This document shows positions 1 to 8,772 of a stretch of 64,000 nucleotides of DNA, one piece after another; positions within the stretch are counted from its first letter, which is position 1, and each line of letters opens with the position of its first letter. The notes beneath the pieces are model-generated. The model was not told the DNA's origin. It was given only the letters and a program-made list of their open reading frames with translations, and ran no database searches. The stretch spans positions 310,001 to 374,000 of the forward strand of contig NZ_CP087590.1 of NCBI RefSeq assembly GCF_015594925.2. The letters run 5' to 3'. The translations under genes were made by a program, and so were the position numbers. This stretch comes from Vibrio sp. VB16. GTDB taxonomy: Bacteria; Pseudomonadota; Gammaproteobacteria; Enterobacterales; Vibrionaceae.

Positions 1-138
1 TAGCGATGTTGCGATACCTTTAGCGATAGCGTCAACATTAAGACCTTCAAGGCCACTACCTGCAAGTTGTTGGCCCATTTGTAGACCAATACCGTAGCTT
101 GCTTTTTGTTCTACTGTATCCAGTTTGATGTCAGACAT
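1..138 (-). CDS. fklB: FKBP-type peptidyl-prolyl isomerase, 5' part (FklB)
   Basis: Only the first 46 codons lie in the window; the gene runs off the left edge. The reading starts MSDIKLDTVEQKASYGIGLQ and continues with an alanine/glycine-rich stretch typical of the N-terminal dimerisation region of FklB/FkpA-type PPIases. The catalytic FKBP domain would lie outside the window. The family accelerates proline cis-trans isomerisation in protein folding. No signal peptide is visible, which fits cytoplasmic FklB rather than periplasmic FkpA. The neighbouring OapA/YtfB-like gene is divergent; fklB and ytfB are also neighbours in E. coli, which supports the name. Confidence 0.85.
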   Translation of the reverse strand, partial: MSDIKLDTVEQKASYGIGLQMGQQLAGSGLEGLNVDAIAKGIATSL

Positions 139-173
139 GTTGTCTCTCTATTGTTCTTGAGTAAATAAAGCGC

Positions 174-238
174 ACAGGATACCAGTATTAGTCGCTTGAA
201 TAAACTGTGTAACTGTTTTCAATTAATCGCTATCCTGT
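174..238. repeat. Spaced inverted repeat in the fklB/oapA divergent promoter region
   Basis: The octamer ACAGGATA at 174-181 is repeated as its exact reverse complement TATCCTGT at 231-238, about 49 bases apart, in the AT-rich gap between two divergent genes. Such pairs can be operator half-sites that support looping, but an 8-base match this far apart may be chance. No regulator is assigned. Confidence 0.3.
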
Positions 239-332
239 ATTCTCTTTAAAAACTATAATTGGTTAACAGTTTTTGGTTTTTTGATTTTTTTGTTAGCTAT
301 ATAACGTGCTGTAAATAAAAGGAGTGATCTCT

Positions 333-902
333 ATGAATCGTCGAAATAGGAAGAAACAAGAAATGGGCCTTCTTGATGGTTTCAAAGATAGAGTCACTAA
401 AGTAGATGTAAGTTCTATAAAAGAATTTTGGTTCAGCTTACCCAAGCTGCACCAATGGGCATTGATGATTCTTGTTCCGTTTGTCATCGTATTGCTTTTC
501 ATACCAGTACCTCCGGTAGAATCGGAAATAAGCACGGAGATAATTAAGAAGACGAATGTGGAGCCTGTTCGAAAAGAGGTGACGGTCAATACAACGTCAT
601 TAAGCGAAGAAGGCGGCACTAAGCATGCTTTGACAACAACTGATGAGTGGAAGGAGTATACGGTTCAATCTGGTGATACATTAGCGAAAGTGTTTCGTGC
701 GAATAGCTTATCAATGGCAGATCTGAATGCTTTGATTGCGATAGAAGGATTAGATAAACCTTTAAGTAAGATCAGAGAAGGCCAACTTGTTCGATTTAAA
801 CTCGCGACGGAAGGGCATCTAGATATTCTACAGCTCGAAAAATCGGGAACATCTGTTATGTTTTTCCGTTTGTCAGACGGCGGATATGGAAGAAGTAAGT
901 AA
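333..902 (+). CDS. OapA/YtfB-like envelope protein with LysM-like C-terminal domain
   Basis: A 189-residue protein. An N-terminal basic cytoplasmic part (NRRNRKKQEMG...) is followed by one hydrophobic segment (ALMILVPFVIVLLFIPV, about residues 45-62). A periplasmic linker then leads to a C-terminal domain containing WKEYTVQSGDTLAKVF, the core of LysM/OapA peptidoglycan-binding domains. E. coli YtfB, of the same architecture, binds glycan chains and influences cell division. The start was set at the ATG at 333: AAAGGA lies 9-10 bases upstream, whereas the in-frame GTG at 324 falls next to that site. The gene is divergent from fklB, as expected for ytfB. Confidence 0.75.
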   Translation: MNRRNRKKQEMGLLDGFKDRVTKVDVSSIKEFWFSLPKLHQWALMILVPFVIVLLFIPVPPVESEISTEIIKKTNVEPVRKEVTVNTTSLSEEGGTKHALTTTDEWKEYTVQSGDTLAKVFRANSLSMADLNALIAIEGLDKPLSKIREGQLVRFKLATEGHLDILQLEKSGTSVMFFRLSDGGYGRSK

Positions 903-933
903 ACTGACCTCCAGATGTTACTTATCTGGCATG

Positions 934-1794
934 TTATCGAGGTCGTTTTTTTCTGTATGCTCTGTTAAGAGTGCGGTAAGGAATCAATGGCATTACGATC
1001 AGAATAATACCTACCAAAGTAAGTAGATCAGGTATCTCGTTAAACCACCAAACACCGAATAGAGTGACAAAAATGAGTCCAGAGTATTCGGCGAGGGCTA
1101 TCTCATCGGCTTGTGCTTTTTTATAAGCAAAAACCGCAAGTGCATTGTAGGCCAAAACACAGAGTGAACTCGCCAAAATCCAAAAATATTGAGTAAGTCC
1201 TAACGGTTGCCAGTCGAACAGAGCTAACAAGCCAGAAATGGGTAGAGAAATAACACTTGTCCAAAAAAGGGTATGAATAACCGAGTGCTCAGATGGTAGT
1301 TTACGGACTAAAACGTGGAATAGAGCAAGTGACATCGCGGTGCCTAACGCGAAAATTGCAGCCCAGTGAAACTGAGAGGGTCGTAGCACAATTAACACAC
1401 CCGTGAAGCCAATTATCGAGGCGATGACTTTTTCTATTTGTAGTGTTTCTTTTAATAACCAAATTGATAAAGGCAACATTAACAGCGGCCCCGCATAAAA
1501 AACAGCATTCGCCGTTGCGAGAGGTAAGTGAGTAATAGCTACCACCATACATCCCGCCCCAATTATGATTAGATGTGATCTAATGGCTGTTATTTTCCAA
1601 TTAACCGCGGGGTCATTCTGTTTTTTACCTCTAAAGTAAAACGGTGCAGCAACGAGTGTTGCAATAAGTTGGCGTAGGAATACATACTGGTAAACTGAAG
1701 ATTCATTATCTAAAAGCTTAACGGCTACGTCAGATAAGGAGGCGAGCAGGTTACCAAATATTAATGCTAATAACGCGAGTCGCATCGTATTCAT
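934..1794 (-). CDS. EamA/DMT-family inner-membrane transporter
   Basis: A 286-residue, strongly hydrophobic protein with about ten predicted membrane segments in two homologous halves, the architecture of the drug/metabolite transporter (EamA) family. The N-terminus reads MNTMRLALLALIFGNLLASL. The substrate cannot be read from sequence. The ATG at 1794 is chosen here; an in-frame TTG at 1803 sits about 8 bases after an AGAG and is a fair alternative. The gene begins just after the elaA stop and is probably co-transcribed with it. E. coli YtfF, also an EamA protein, lies in the corresponding ytf region, so orthology is possible but not shown. Confidence 0.8.
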   Translation of the reverse strand: MNTMRLALLALIFGNLLASLSDVAVKLLDNESSVYQYVFLRQLIATLVAAPFYFRGKKQNDPAVNWKITAIRSHLIIIGAGCMVVAITHLPLATANAVFYAGPLLMLPLSIWLLKETLQIEKVIASIIGFTGVLIVLRPSQFHWAAIFALGTAMSLALFHVLVRKLPSEHSVIHTLFWTSVISLPISGLLALFDWQPLGLTQYFWILASSLCVLAYNALAVFAYKKAQADEIALAEYSGLIFVTLFGVWWFNEIPDLLTLVGIILIVMPLIPYRTLNRAYRKKRPR

Positions 1795-1805
1795 TGCGGG
1801 CAAAT

Positions 1806-2258
1806 TTATTTCTCTAGTCTCATATCTATATGGGGAATGCCGTCTTCAAGATAAGAATCGGTATAGCCTTTGAAGTCATACCCCTGATAGAAATCTTTCA
1901 GGTATTCCTGGGCTTGAATATCGATGGTTTGATTGGGCCATAACTCTTGGCATTCGATCAATGCCTTGCGAAATAATTGGTGCCCAAGTCCGTTGCCTCT
2001 CGCTGATTGTTTGATTGCAATTCGACCTATTGAGACCTTATCGAAACTTATGCCGGGTTCCAGCAATCGAGCACACGCAACAATTATTCCATCCTGATAG
2101 CCAATAAGTTGATAAACCCCATTAGATAAATCTTTTTCATCTAGTTCAGGGTAGGGGCAGTTTTGCTCTACTACAAAGACATCAACGCGTAACTTAAGCA
2201 GTTCATACAGCTGTATTGTGGTGAGTTCTTCAAAACTTAGGCGTTGCCAGTTAATCAT
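1806..2258 (-). CDS. elaA: ElaA-like GNAT N-acetyltransferase
   Basis: A 150-residue GNAT-fold protein of the ElaA type. It opens with INWQRLSFEELTTIQLYELL and has the ElaA-like stretch LRVDVFVVEQNCPYPELDEKD. The acetyl-CoA-binding region follows as IGRIAIKQSARGNGLGHQLF, with the R/Q-x-x-G-x-G/A pattern of motif A. Acetylates small molecules or protein amines; the substrate in this family is unsettled. The start at 2258 has AAAGG about 7 bases upstream; the reading frame is open upstream to 2315, but that extension does not resemble the family. It lies directly upstream of the EamA transporter on the same strand. Confidence 0.8.
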   Translation of the reverse strand: MINWQRLSFEELTTIQLYELLKLRVDVFVVEQNCPYPELDEKDLSNGVYQLIGYQDGIIVACARLLEPGISFDKVSIGRIAIKQSARGNGLGHQLFRKALIECQELWPNQTIDIQAQEYLKDFYQGYDFKGYTDSYLEDGIPHIDMRLEK

Positions 2259-2328
2259 AAATTGCCTTTCTGGTTTATTTTTTACGAAAATAGCAACTAA
2301 GTGATTAACAATCATTAACTTTTGTTAA

Positions 2329-2898
2329 TTAATCTTTCGCTTTTAGACGTGACTTTATTCTACTTAAGCTGATATGGGTAATTCCAAGATAAGCGGCTAT
2401 CTGATAATCCGTTAGTCTCGATTCTAGATCAGGGTAGTGGTTGCAAAAAATCTCATAGCGTTCTTCAGGAGAGTATAGCAACATAAATCGTTCTTTTGAT
2501 TCTTTGTATATTAGCTGAGTTTCCAGTAGTTTTATGTATAAAGGGTTTGCTTCTTCTCGCCATATTCGTAATGCATCAATAGGAATACAAAGAAGGCTGA
2601 CAGCGGTGAGAGACTCTAAAAGAAATGGCGAAGGGCGGTCGCTAATTAAGCTTTCAAATCCGATGATCCAGTCTTGTTCCCAGTAGAATTCTTTGCTGAA
2701 GCTTTTACCATCTTCCGTTAAGTAACAAGAGTGGCAGAGTCCATCTAATAAAAAATAAATATGACTGGGCATGTCTCCTTGATTGATCAAAATATGACGG
2801 GTTGGAAGCTCTAATGGAGAAACGAGTTCACTGACTTCTGCAATTTCTTCATGTGTAAAACCATGCTCTTGTAATTGGTATAGCAAATCCGGATTCAT
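2329..2898 (-). CDS. Crp/Fnr-family transcriptional regulator
   Basis: A 189-residue regulator. The N-terminal two thirds form a cyclic-nucleotide-binding-like beta barrel (PTRHILINQGDMPSHIYFLL, then FYWEQDWIIGFESLI). The C-terminus has a helix-turn-helix, LTDYQIAAYLGITHISLSRI. There is no N-terminal cysteine cluster, so it is not an Fnr-type Fe-S sensor, and the phosphate-binding RSE-type motif of cAMP receptors is not evident, so the ligand is unknown. The start at 2898 was chosen over an ATG at 2916 because GGGAG lies 9 bases upstream. The gene begins shortly after the cpdB terminator and may head the elaA/EamA group. Confidence 0.8.
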   Translation of the reverse strand: MNPDLLYQLQEHGFTHEEIAEVSELVSPLELPTRHILINQGDMPSHIYFLLDGLCHSCYLTEDGKSFSKEFYWEQDWIIGFESLISDRPSPFLLESLTAVSLLCIPIDALRIWREEANPLYIKLLETQLIYKESKERFMLLYSPEERYEIFCNHYPDLESRLTDYQIAAYLGITHISLSRIKSRLKAKD

Positions 2899-2916
2899 CT
2901 CATTTATCTCCCACAT

Positions 2917-2950
2917 AAAAAAAGCCGTACTCTAAAGAGCACGGCTTTTA
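2917..2950 (-). terminator. Intrinsic terminator downstream of cpdB
   Basis: An 11-bp stem, AGCCGTACTCT pairing with AGAGCACGGCT with one A-C mismatch and a 2-base apical gap, is flanked by an A-run on the left and TTTT on the right. On the minus strand it gives a stem followed by a T-run just after the cpdB stop. It is nearly symmetric and could act in both directions. Confidence 0.8.
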
Positions 2951-2968
2951 TCATAGACGATTTATCGA

Positions 2969-4930
2969 TTACTTTTGTAGATCTATTTTATAGACAGCAA
3001 AGCCTACTTCATCCATACCCACTTTTGTCATTGGGTATTGACCTTTTTCTTCTACAAATTTAGCCGCTTTTTCACTAGGAGAAGTTTCAAAGCGAATGTC
3101 TAAATTCTGGGCACCCATGATAGGAGCAAATGACCAGTTATTATCAGCACTTGGTGTCACTTCCCCTTTTTCTTTACTTACTTCACTGATGTAAGCGGCT
3201 AGGATGCTTCGGTTTTCATCTGGTGCATCAAATGCGATGAAATCTGAACCTGTTCCAGCAAACTTAGCACCGTAGGCGCGGTAGTTGTTCGTCGCAATGA
3301 TGAAATCTTGCGACATATCAACAGGCTCTCCCTGATACGTTAGATTGACAATACGTTGTGAATCGGGGTTGACAACTTTACAGCTGCCATCGTATTTAGC
3401 TGGTTGCGTAAGGTCGATTTGATAGTTTACTCCATCAATAACATCAAAGTTATAGGTACGGAAATCATCCCAGTTTACCAGTGACTGCGGTCCAGCATTA
3501 TTGATATCAATTTGGTTGAATTGACCTGATGAACACTCTAGCCATTCTTTTACTTCTTTACCTGTAACTTTTAGAGCAACTAATGTGTTTGGATATAGGT
3601 AAAGGTCCGCAGCATTACGGAAAGTGAGCTGGCCTGACTCTACTTCTGTGTAGCCTGATGGGTCATTTTTACGGCCACCAGCTTTAAATGGTGCAGCGGC
3701 AGAAAGGACCGGGATACCGTCTAGATTTGGGTCGCCTTGGATGAACTTTTCCACATACGATTTTTGTGCAGCGTTCACAATTTGGACAGTCGGGTCATCT
3801 TGAACAAGTGCTAGGTAGCTATACATTACATCGTTTGCTTTACCAATCGGTTGGTTGACAAACTCTAACGTAGCGGCGTGATCAGCAGCAAGTGCTTTTA
3901 CAATACCTTCATCGTTTTCCGCCAAAGATGCTTTTGCTTTACGATCATAAATAGCGCGCGCTTCTGATTTGCTGCTGGTAACCTCCCACACACCTTTCTT
4001 CTTATCGAAGTCTAGCTCTAGGTCCATCACACCAACGTGGCTACCCCAACGGCCGGGCATAACAGCAGCTACGCCATTGATTATACCATTTTCGTTGTCA
4101 ACACCTTGAATACCATCATACCCTTTACCAGGGAAGACAGAGTGAGAGTGACCAAATGCAATGGCATCAATACCCGCTACTTCACTTAGGTAGATGACAG
4201 AGTTTTCAGCGCCTTTTTTATATGGGTCTTTTGAAATGCCTGAGTGAGGGATTGCAACGATAACGTCAGCACCCTCAGCTTTCATCATAGGAACGAATTT
4301 TTCTGCCGTTTCTTTGATGTCTTTCGCGATAACTTTACCTTCTAAATTCTTTTTATCCCAAGTCAGAATTTGAGGTGGAGCAAAACCGATATAACCGATA
4401 CGAATTGAACGAGGAAAACCGTCAGAATCTTTAAACGAATATTGTTTAATAATATAAGGCGTAAAGTAGTTTTCACCTGTTGCCTTGTCATAAATATTCG
4501 CGTTGACGTAAGGGAAGTTGGCATCATTTACGGATTCTTTAAGGAAATCTAAACCGTAGTTGAATTCATGATTACCTAAGTTACCGACTTGATAACCAAG
4601 TTGATTCATTGCTTTATAAACGGGATGAACTTCGCCAGATACTATGCCTTTAGACGCCATGTAGTCAGCCATTGGACTACCTTGAATTAAGTCGCCATTG
4701 TCGACAAGAACGCTGTTAGTTACTTCATTACGAGCTTTTTTAACCAATGTCGCTGCGCGAGATAGGCCAATTTTTTTAGACTCTTTACCTTTGTAGTAAT
4801 CGAATGAGTAGGCGTTACCGTGGATATCTGTCGTTTCTATAATACGTAGGTTAACTGTTTCTGCATTTGCAGAGCCTGACATTGCTAGCATGCTGGTTAG
4901 TACAGCAAGAGATAGTGGCTTAATGGTCAT
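2969..4930 (-). CDS. cpdB: 2',3'-cyclic-nucleotide 2'-phosphodiesterase/3'-nucleotidase, periplasmic (CpdB)
   Basis: A 653-residue protein, the usual CpdB length. The signal peptide covers residues 1-23 (ends SGSANA). The N-terminal metallophosphoesterase domain carries the metal ligand motifs DIHGN (35-39), DNGDLIQGS, GNHEFNYG and GHSH. The C-terminal 5'-nucleotidase-type domain carries the substrate-binding NNYRAYG. It hydrolyses 2',3'-cyclic nucleotides and then 3'-nucleotides in the periplasm, salvaging RNA breakdown products. Transcribed alone, with its own upstream region and a strong terminator. CpdB also sits in the ytf region of E. coli, so its place here is conserved. Confidence 0.95.
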   Translation of the reverse strand: MTIKPLSLAVLTSMLAMSGSANAETVNLRIIETTDIHGNAYSFDYYKGKESKKIGLSRAATLVKKARNEVTNSVLVDNGDLIQGSPMADYMASKGIVSGEVHPVYKAMNQLGYQVGNLGNHEFNYGLDFLKESVNDANFPYVNANIYDKATGENYFTPYIIKQYSFKDSDGFPRSIRIGYIGFAPPQILTWDKKNLEGKVIAKDIKETAEKFVPMMKAEGADVIVAIPHSGISKDPYKKGAENSVIYLSEVAGIDAIAFGHSHSVFPGKGYDGIQGVDNENGIINGVAAVMPGRWGSHVGVMDLELDFDKKKGVWEVTSSKSEARAIYDRKAKASLAENDEGIVKALAADHAATLEFVNQPIGKANDVMYSYLALVQDDPTVQIVNAAQKSYVEKFIQGDPNLDGIPVLSAAAPFKAGGRKNDPSGYTEVESGQLTFRNAADLYLYPNTLVALKVTGKEVKEWLECSSGQFNQIDINNAGPQSLVNWDDFRTYNFDVIDGVNYQIDLTQPAKYDGSCKVVNPDSQRIVNLTYQGEPVDMSQDFIIATNNYRAYGAKFAGTGSDFIAFDAPDENRSILAAYISEVSKEKGEVTPSADNNWSFAPIMGAQNLDIRFETSPSEKAAKFVEEKGQYPMTKVGMDEVGFAVYKIDLQK

Positions 4931-5244
4931 TAATTTGCTCCAATCCTTGTTAATTAACGTGGGTCGAATGAGACCCTACAGTGCAATATGTTCGGGGGAC
5001 ATACCATATCGTTTGATATTTAAGTGGTGAAGGTATCAGATTTCTATGCAAGAAATGTTATATCTCCTTCACGAAATGTGACATTCATATGTTAAATATC
5101 TCTGATTTGTCTACTTTATCTCCTTTCACGCAACCTCGAATTAATCCCTTATCACTTTTTAGAATAAAAAATAAACTTTTAGAATTTCAAGTAATATATA
5201 AGTCTGTTCATAATACAATCATCAACTGCAAATGAGATGGCGGC
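4931..5244. other. Divergent intergenic region, cpdB / cobA
   Basis: This gap of 314 bases holds both divergent promoters. A small hairpin (GGGTC at 4961-4965 with GACCC at 4972-4976) falls in the presumed cpdB 5' leader. The right half is very AT-rich, as expected upstream of a CysB-activated sulfate operon, but I could not place a CysB site with confidence. No gene is seen. Confidence 0.5.
5186..5214 (+). promoter_or_regulatory. Candidate promoter of the cobA-cys operon
   Basis: TTCAAG (5186-5191) and CATAAT (5209-5214) are separated by 17 bases and lie about 30 bases before the cobA start. The -35 is poor, which suits a promoter that needs an activator such as CysB; that link is inference from the operon's content. 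Confidence 0.35.
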
Positions 5245-6108
5245 ATGAAGAGCTCGGACATACACAAAATATCCCCTAGCGATAAACCTAAACTGGTGAG
5301 TAATAGTATAACGCCTGTTTTCGGTAAAAGCCGTTTAAGTCGGGGAGAAGTTGCACTTATTGGTGCAGGGCCGGGTGACGCTGAGTTATTAACGATAAAA
5401 GCGCTGAGTTTTTTACAGCAAGCTGATGTCGTGCTTTATGACTACCTTGTCTCTGATGAAATTATAGCGCTCATACCTGACGAAACCATTCTTGTGTGTG
5501 TTGGTAAAAAAGCGGGACATCATAGCGTTCCTCAGGAGAAAACGAACAAGTTGCTCGTTGATTTTGCTCAGCAAGGTTATCGCGTTGCCAGAATTAAAGG
5601 TGGTGACCCGTTTATGTTTGGCCGAGGTGGCGAAGAGTTAGAAGTGCTTTTTGATGCAAATATCCCATTCCAAGTTATACCAGGGATTACAGCTGCGGCT
5701 GGTGCAACGGCTTACGCAGGTATCCCTCTCACTCATAGAGATTATGCACAGTCTGCGCTCTTTATTACCGGACACTTGAAAGAGGATAGTGACCAACTCG
5801 ACTGGTCGACGGTCGCAAGAGGCAAGCAGACGTTAGTCATTTATATGGGCTTGATGAAATCAAAACATATTCAAAACCAATTGATTGTTCACGGCAGAGC
5901 AAGTGATACCCCAATTGCGATTATTGAGCGAGGTACGCAGGCCTCTCAGCGAGTGTTGAAAGGTTCGTTAAATCAACTGGCAGAGTTAGCGGTACAAGCC
6001 GAATCGCCTTCATTAATTGTGATAGGTGAAGTGGTTCGTTTGTCAGAAAAACTGGATTGGTTTTCTAATGTGCAACCTCAACGTCAACCTATCGAACAAT
6101 ATGCTTAG
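5245..6108 (+). CDS. cobA: Uroporphyrinogen-III C-methyltransferase (SUMT)
   Basis: A 287-residue SAM-dependent methyltransferase that converts uroporphyrinogen III to precorrin-2, the route to siroheme, the cofactor of sulfite reductase. Diagnostic motifs are GAGPGDAELLT (40-50) near the N-terminus, then GGDPFMFGRGGEE and VIPGITAAAGATAYAGIPLT. About 35 residues precede the first strand, slightly more than in many SUMT proteins. The ATG at 5245 is the only sensible start; a nearer upstream ATG runs into a stop. There is no fused CysG dehydrogenase/ferrochelatase domain. As first gene of the cys operon it couples siroheme supply to sulfate activation. Confidence 0.92.
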   Translation: MKSSDIHKISPSDKPKLVSNSITPVFGKSRLSRGEVALIGAGPGDAELLTIKALSFLQQADVVLYDYLVSDEIIALIPDETILVCVGKKAGHHSVPQEKTNKLLVDFAQQGYRVARIKGGDPFMFGRGGEELEVLFDANIPFQVIPGITAAAGATAYAGIPLTHRDYAQSALFITGHLKEDSDQLDWSTVARGKQTLVIYMGLMKSKHIQNQLIVHGRASDTPIAIIERGTQASQRVLKGSLNQLAELAVQAESPSLIVIGEVVRLSEKLDWFSNVQPQRQPIEQYA

Positions 6109-6195
6109 TTAGTGTTTATAACATTAACTAAAAATGAATCAGAGACAGATAACAATATTAGCCACGCTCAGCAAAGAGCCAAAGGAAGAGTCAAC

Positions 6196-7104
6196 ATGGA
6201 TCAACAAAGATTTACTCACTTAAAGCAGCTCGAAGCTGAGAGCATCCATATTATTCGTGAAGTTGCGGCAGAGTTTCAAAATCCGGTAATGATGTATTCC
6301 ATCGGTAAAGATTCCTCTGTCATGCTTCATCTCGCTCGCAAAGCGTTTTATCCAGGAAAGATTCCCTTCCCACTACTCCATGTAGATACGGATTGGAAAT
6401 TCAAGGAGATGATCGAGTTTCGAGACAAGACCGCTAAGAAATATGGTTTTGAGCTTTTAGTGCATAAGAACCAAGACGGTATTGAAATGGGCATTAGTCC
6501 ATTTGTGCACGGTTCTTCAAAGCATACCGATATCATGAAAACACAAGGGCTCAAACAAGCTCTAAACAAATATGGTTTTGATGCCGCTTTTGGTGGTGCC
6601 CGTCGTGATGAAGAGAAATCGCGTGCGAAAGAGCGCGTTTATTCGTTCCGTGACAAAAATCATACGTGGGACCCGAAAAATCAGCGTCCTGAGCTCTGGC
6701 ATACCTATAACGGACAGGTTAATAAGGGCGAAAGTATCCGAGTCTTCCCTCTCTCCAATTGGACTGAGTTGGATATTTGGCAATACATTTATTTAGAAAA
6801 CATTGAAATTGTTCCACTTTATTTGGCGGAAAAACGGCCTGTTGTTGAACGTGATGGCATGTTGATCATGGTTGATGATGAAAGAATGCCTATCGAAGAG
6901 ACAGAGAAAGTGGAACAAAAGAATGTGCGTTTCAGAACATTAGGTTGTTACCCATTGACTGGAGCGATTGAGTCGGAGGCGACAACACTACCTGAGATTA
7001 TTGAAGAAATGCTTGTTGCAACGTCGAGCGAAAGACAAGGTAGAGCGATAGATCGTGACCAATCTGGCTCTATGGAACTTAAGAAACGTCAAGGTTATTT
7101 CTAA
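6196..7104 (+). CDS. cysD: Sulfate adenylyltransferase subunit 2 (CysD)
   Basis: A 302-residue subunit, the same length as E. coli CysD. With CysN it makes adenosine 5'-phosphosulfate from ATP and sulfate. The PP-loop ATP pyrophosphatase motif YSIGKDSSVMLHLARKAF is near residue 37, and the family signature GGARRDEEKSRAKER follows. The C-terminus, SMELKKRQGYF, is typical. The start at 6196 (MDQQRFTHL) is set by AAGGAAGAG 6-7 bases upstream; the frame stays open further upstream but without family similarity. It overlaps nothing and leads directly into cysN. Confidence 0.96.
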   Translation: MDQQRFTHLKQLEAESIHIIREVAAEFQNPVMMYSIGKDSSVMLHLARKAFYPGKIPFPLLHVDTDWKFKEMIEFRDKTAKKYGFELLVHKNQDGIEMGISPFVHGSSKHTDIMKTQGLKQALNKYGFDAAFGGARRDEEKSRAKERVYSFRDKNHTWDPKNQRPELWHTYNGQVNKGESIRVFPLSNWTELDIWQYIYLENIEIVPLYLAEKRPVVERDGMLIMVDDERMPIEETEKVEQKNVRFRTLGCYPLTGAIESEATTLPEIIEEMLVATSSERQGRAIDRDQSGSMELKKRQGYF

Positions 7105-7114
7105 GGAAAGATAT

Positions 7115-8530
7115 ATGAACAGCGCAGTAGAAGCTCAACTATCCGAGCTGGGTATTGAAGAATATTTAAATCAACATCAACACAAGTCCTTACTTCGTTT
7201 CTTAACCTGTGGTTCTGTAGATGACGGTAAAAGTACTTTGATTGGACGTTTGCTTCATGATTCAAAACAAATATATGAAGATCAACTTGCCGCCGTTCAT
7301 TCGGATAGCCAACGTGTTGGTACGACAGGTGAGAGACCTGACTTAGCCCTTCTTGTTGATGGGCTTCAAGCGGAGCGTGAGCAAGGTATTACCATTGATG
7401 TCGCTTACCGTTATTTTTCTACTCAGAAACGTAAATTTATTATTGCTGATACCCCTGGCCACGAGCAATATACTCGAAATATGGCCACTGGTGCATCAAC
7501 GTGTGATGTTGCCGTTATATTAGTGGATGCACGAAAAGGCGTACTTGATCAAACACGTCGCCATTCATTTATTGCCAGCTTACTTGGAATCAAGCATTTC
7601 ATCGTAGCGATAAATAAAATGGATTTGGTAGAGTATTCAGAGCAACGATTTGAAGAGATAAAGGCTGAGTATTTAGATTTTTCTGAAAAACTAAAAAGCG
7701 ACGTTAATATTCAATTGTTACCTCTATCGGCATTAGAAGGCGACAACGTCGTTGACAGAAGTGATGAGATGGCTTGGTATCAGGGGGAACCATTACTTAC
7801 TCTTTTGGAAAATGTGGATCTTTCCGTACAAGCTAGCAGCGCAGAGTTTCGTTTCCCAGTTCAGTATGTGAATCGACCAAATCTTGATTTTAGAGGTTTT
7901 GCTGGCTCATTGTCTTCAGGGGCCGTTTCCGTTGGAGATGAAATAAAGGCACTACCTTCGGGTAAGGTTTCTAAAGTTGCTCGGATCGTAACGTTTGATG
8001 GTGACTTAGATACGGCGTACGCAGGTCAAGCGGTTACGCTGACATTAGAAGACGAGATAGATGTTAGCCGTGGAGATTTATTAGTATCCGATGGTGCGGC
8101 TATTGAATCATCTAATCATGTACTAGCCGATATAGTTTGGATGACAGAAGAGCCTCTCAATATAGGCCGTCAATACGATATTAAGATAGCGGGTAAAAAA
8201 ACGTTAGGACAAGTTGATGTTATTCGTCATCAGTATGATGTGAATAACCTGTCTCGTTTTGATACCAACGCTATTCCTCTTAATGGTATAGCGCAGTGTG
8301 AGTGGTCACTTACAGAAACAATTCCGATCGATAAGTACGTAGATAGCCCGGATACGGGTGGTTTTATCATTATTGATAGACTGACCAATGTGACGGTTGG
8401 CGCTGGCCTTGTGCGAGAGCGTTTAGACCAAAAAGATGAGTCGTCGAATGTGGGGGATATCAATGCCTTTGAACATGAACTTAAAGCGTTGATTCTCAAA
8501 TATTTCCCATCTTGGGATGCGAAAATTTGA
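7115..8530 (+). CDS. cysN: Sulfate adenylyltransferase subunit 1, GTPase (CysN)
   Basis: A 471-residue elongation-factor-like GTPase that drives APS synthesis by GTP hydrolysis in complex with CysD. The G motifs are clear: G1 GSVDDGKST, G3 DTPGHEQYTRNMATGAST and G4 NKMD. EF-Tu-like beta-barrel domains follow. It is a stand-alone CysN, with no fused APS kinase; that activity is provided by cysC further down. The start at 7115 follows TAAGGAAAG by a few bases. It sits 10 bases after cysD, so the two are translated from one message. Confidence 0.96.
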   Translation: MNSAVEAQLSELGIEEYLNQHQHKSLLRFLTCGSVDDGKSTLIGRLLHDSKQIYEDQLAAVHSDSQRVGTTGERPDLALLVDGLQAEREQGITIDVAYRYFSTQKRKFIIADTPGHEQYTRNMATGASTCDVAVILVDARKGVLDQTRRHSFIASLLGIKHFIVAINKMDLVEYSEQRFEEIKAEYLDFSEKLKSDVNIQLLPLSALEGDNVVDRSDEMAWYQGEPLLTLLENVDLSVQASSAEFRFPVQYVNRPNLDFRGFAGSLSSGAVSVGDEIKALPSGKVSKVARIVTFDGDLDTAYAGQAVTLTLEDEIDVSRGDLLVSDGAAIESSNHVLADIVWMTEEPLNIGRQYDIKIAGKKTLGQVDVIRHQYDVNNLSRFDTNAIPLNGIAQCEWSLTETIPIDKYVDSPDTGGFIIIDRLTNVTVGAGLVRERLDQKDESSNVGDINAFEHELKALILKYFPSWDAKI

Positions 8531-8576
8531 GATGTAATGAAGGCTCTTTAAATATTGTCTTTCTCACAGAAAATGG

Positions 8577-8772
8577 CGTCATCTCCACGAAAGTGGAACG
8601 CTGTTCGGTTAGTGCTAAATACTTCGTAAATCCCGTGAAAACGGGAATCATGGTGATATTAGATCCCCATTTTCATGGGGATGACGTCGATTTTTGTGAA
8701 AACAGGTCTGTTTTCGTCAGGATGACCGGTTTAAATAACCTTGACCGAACTGCATTCCGTGCAAACGGGAAT
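8577..8772. repeat. Cluster of REP-like palindromic hairpins between cysN and the SLC13 gene
   Basis: Five short hairpins in under 200 bases: TCCAC-GAAA-GTGGA (8584-8597), TCCCGT-GAAA-ACGGGA (8631-8646), ATCCCCAT-TTTC-ATGGGGAT (8663-8682), GAAAACAG-GT-CTGTTTTC (8698-8715) and ATTCCGT-GCAA-ACGGGAAT (8754-8772, one base bulged). Three have GAAA/GCAA loops; the third is the same design on the opposite strand. The first and third share CGTCATC as flank in opposite orientations, as in paired bacterial REP elements. The gap has no convincing gene. The same 16-base core as the first hairpin recurs at 56137. Confidence 0.8.

Noticed and set aside
293..619. 108-codon frame antisense to the oapA-like gene
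   Set aside because: Overlaps the well-supported LysM-type gene and its ribosome site; no recognisable protein features.
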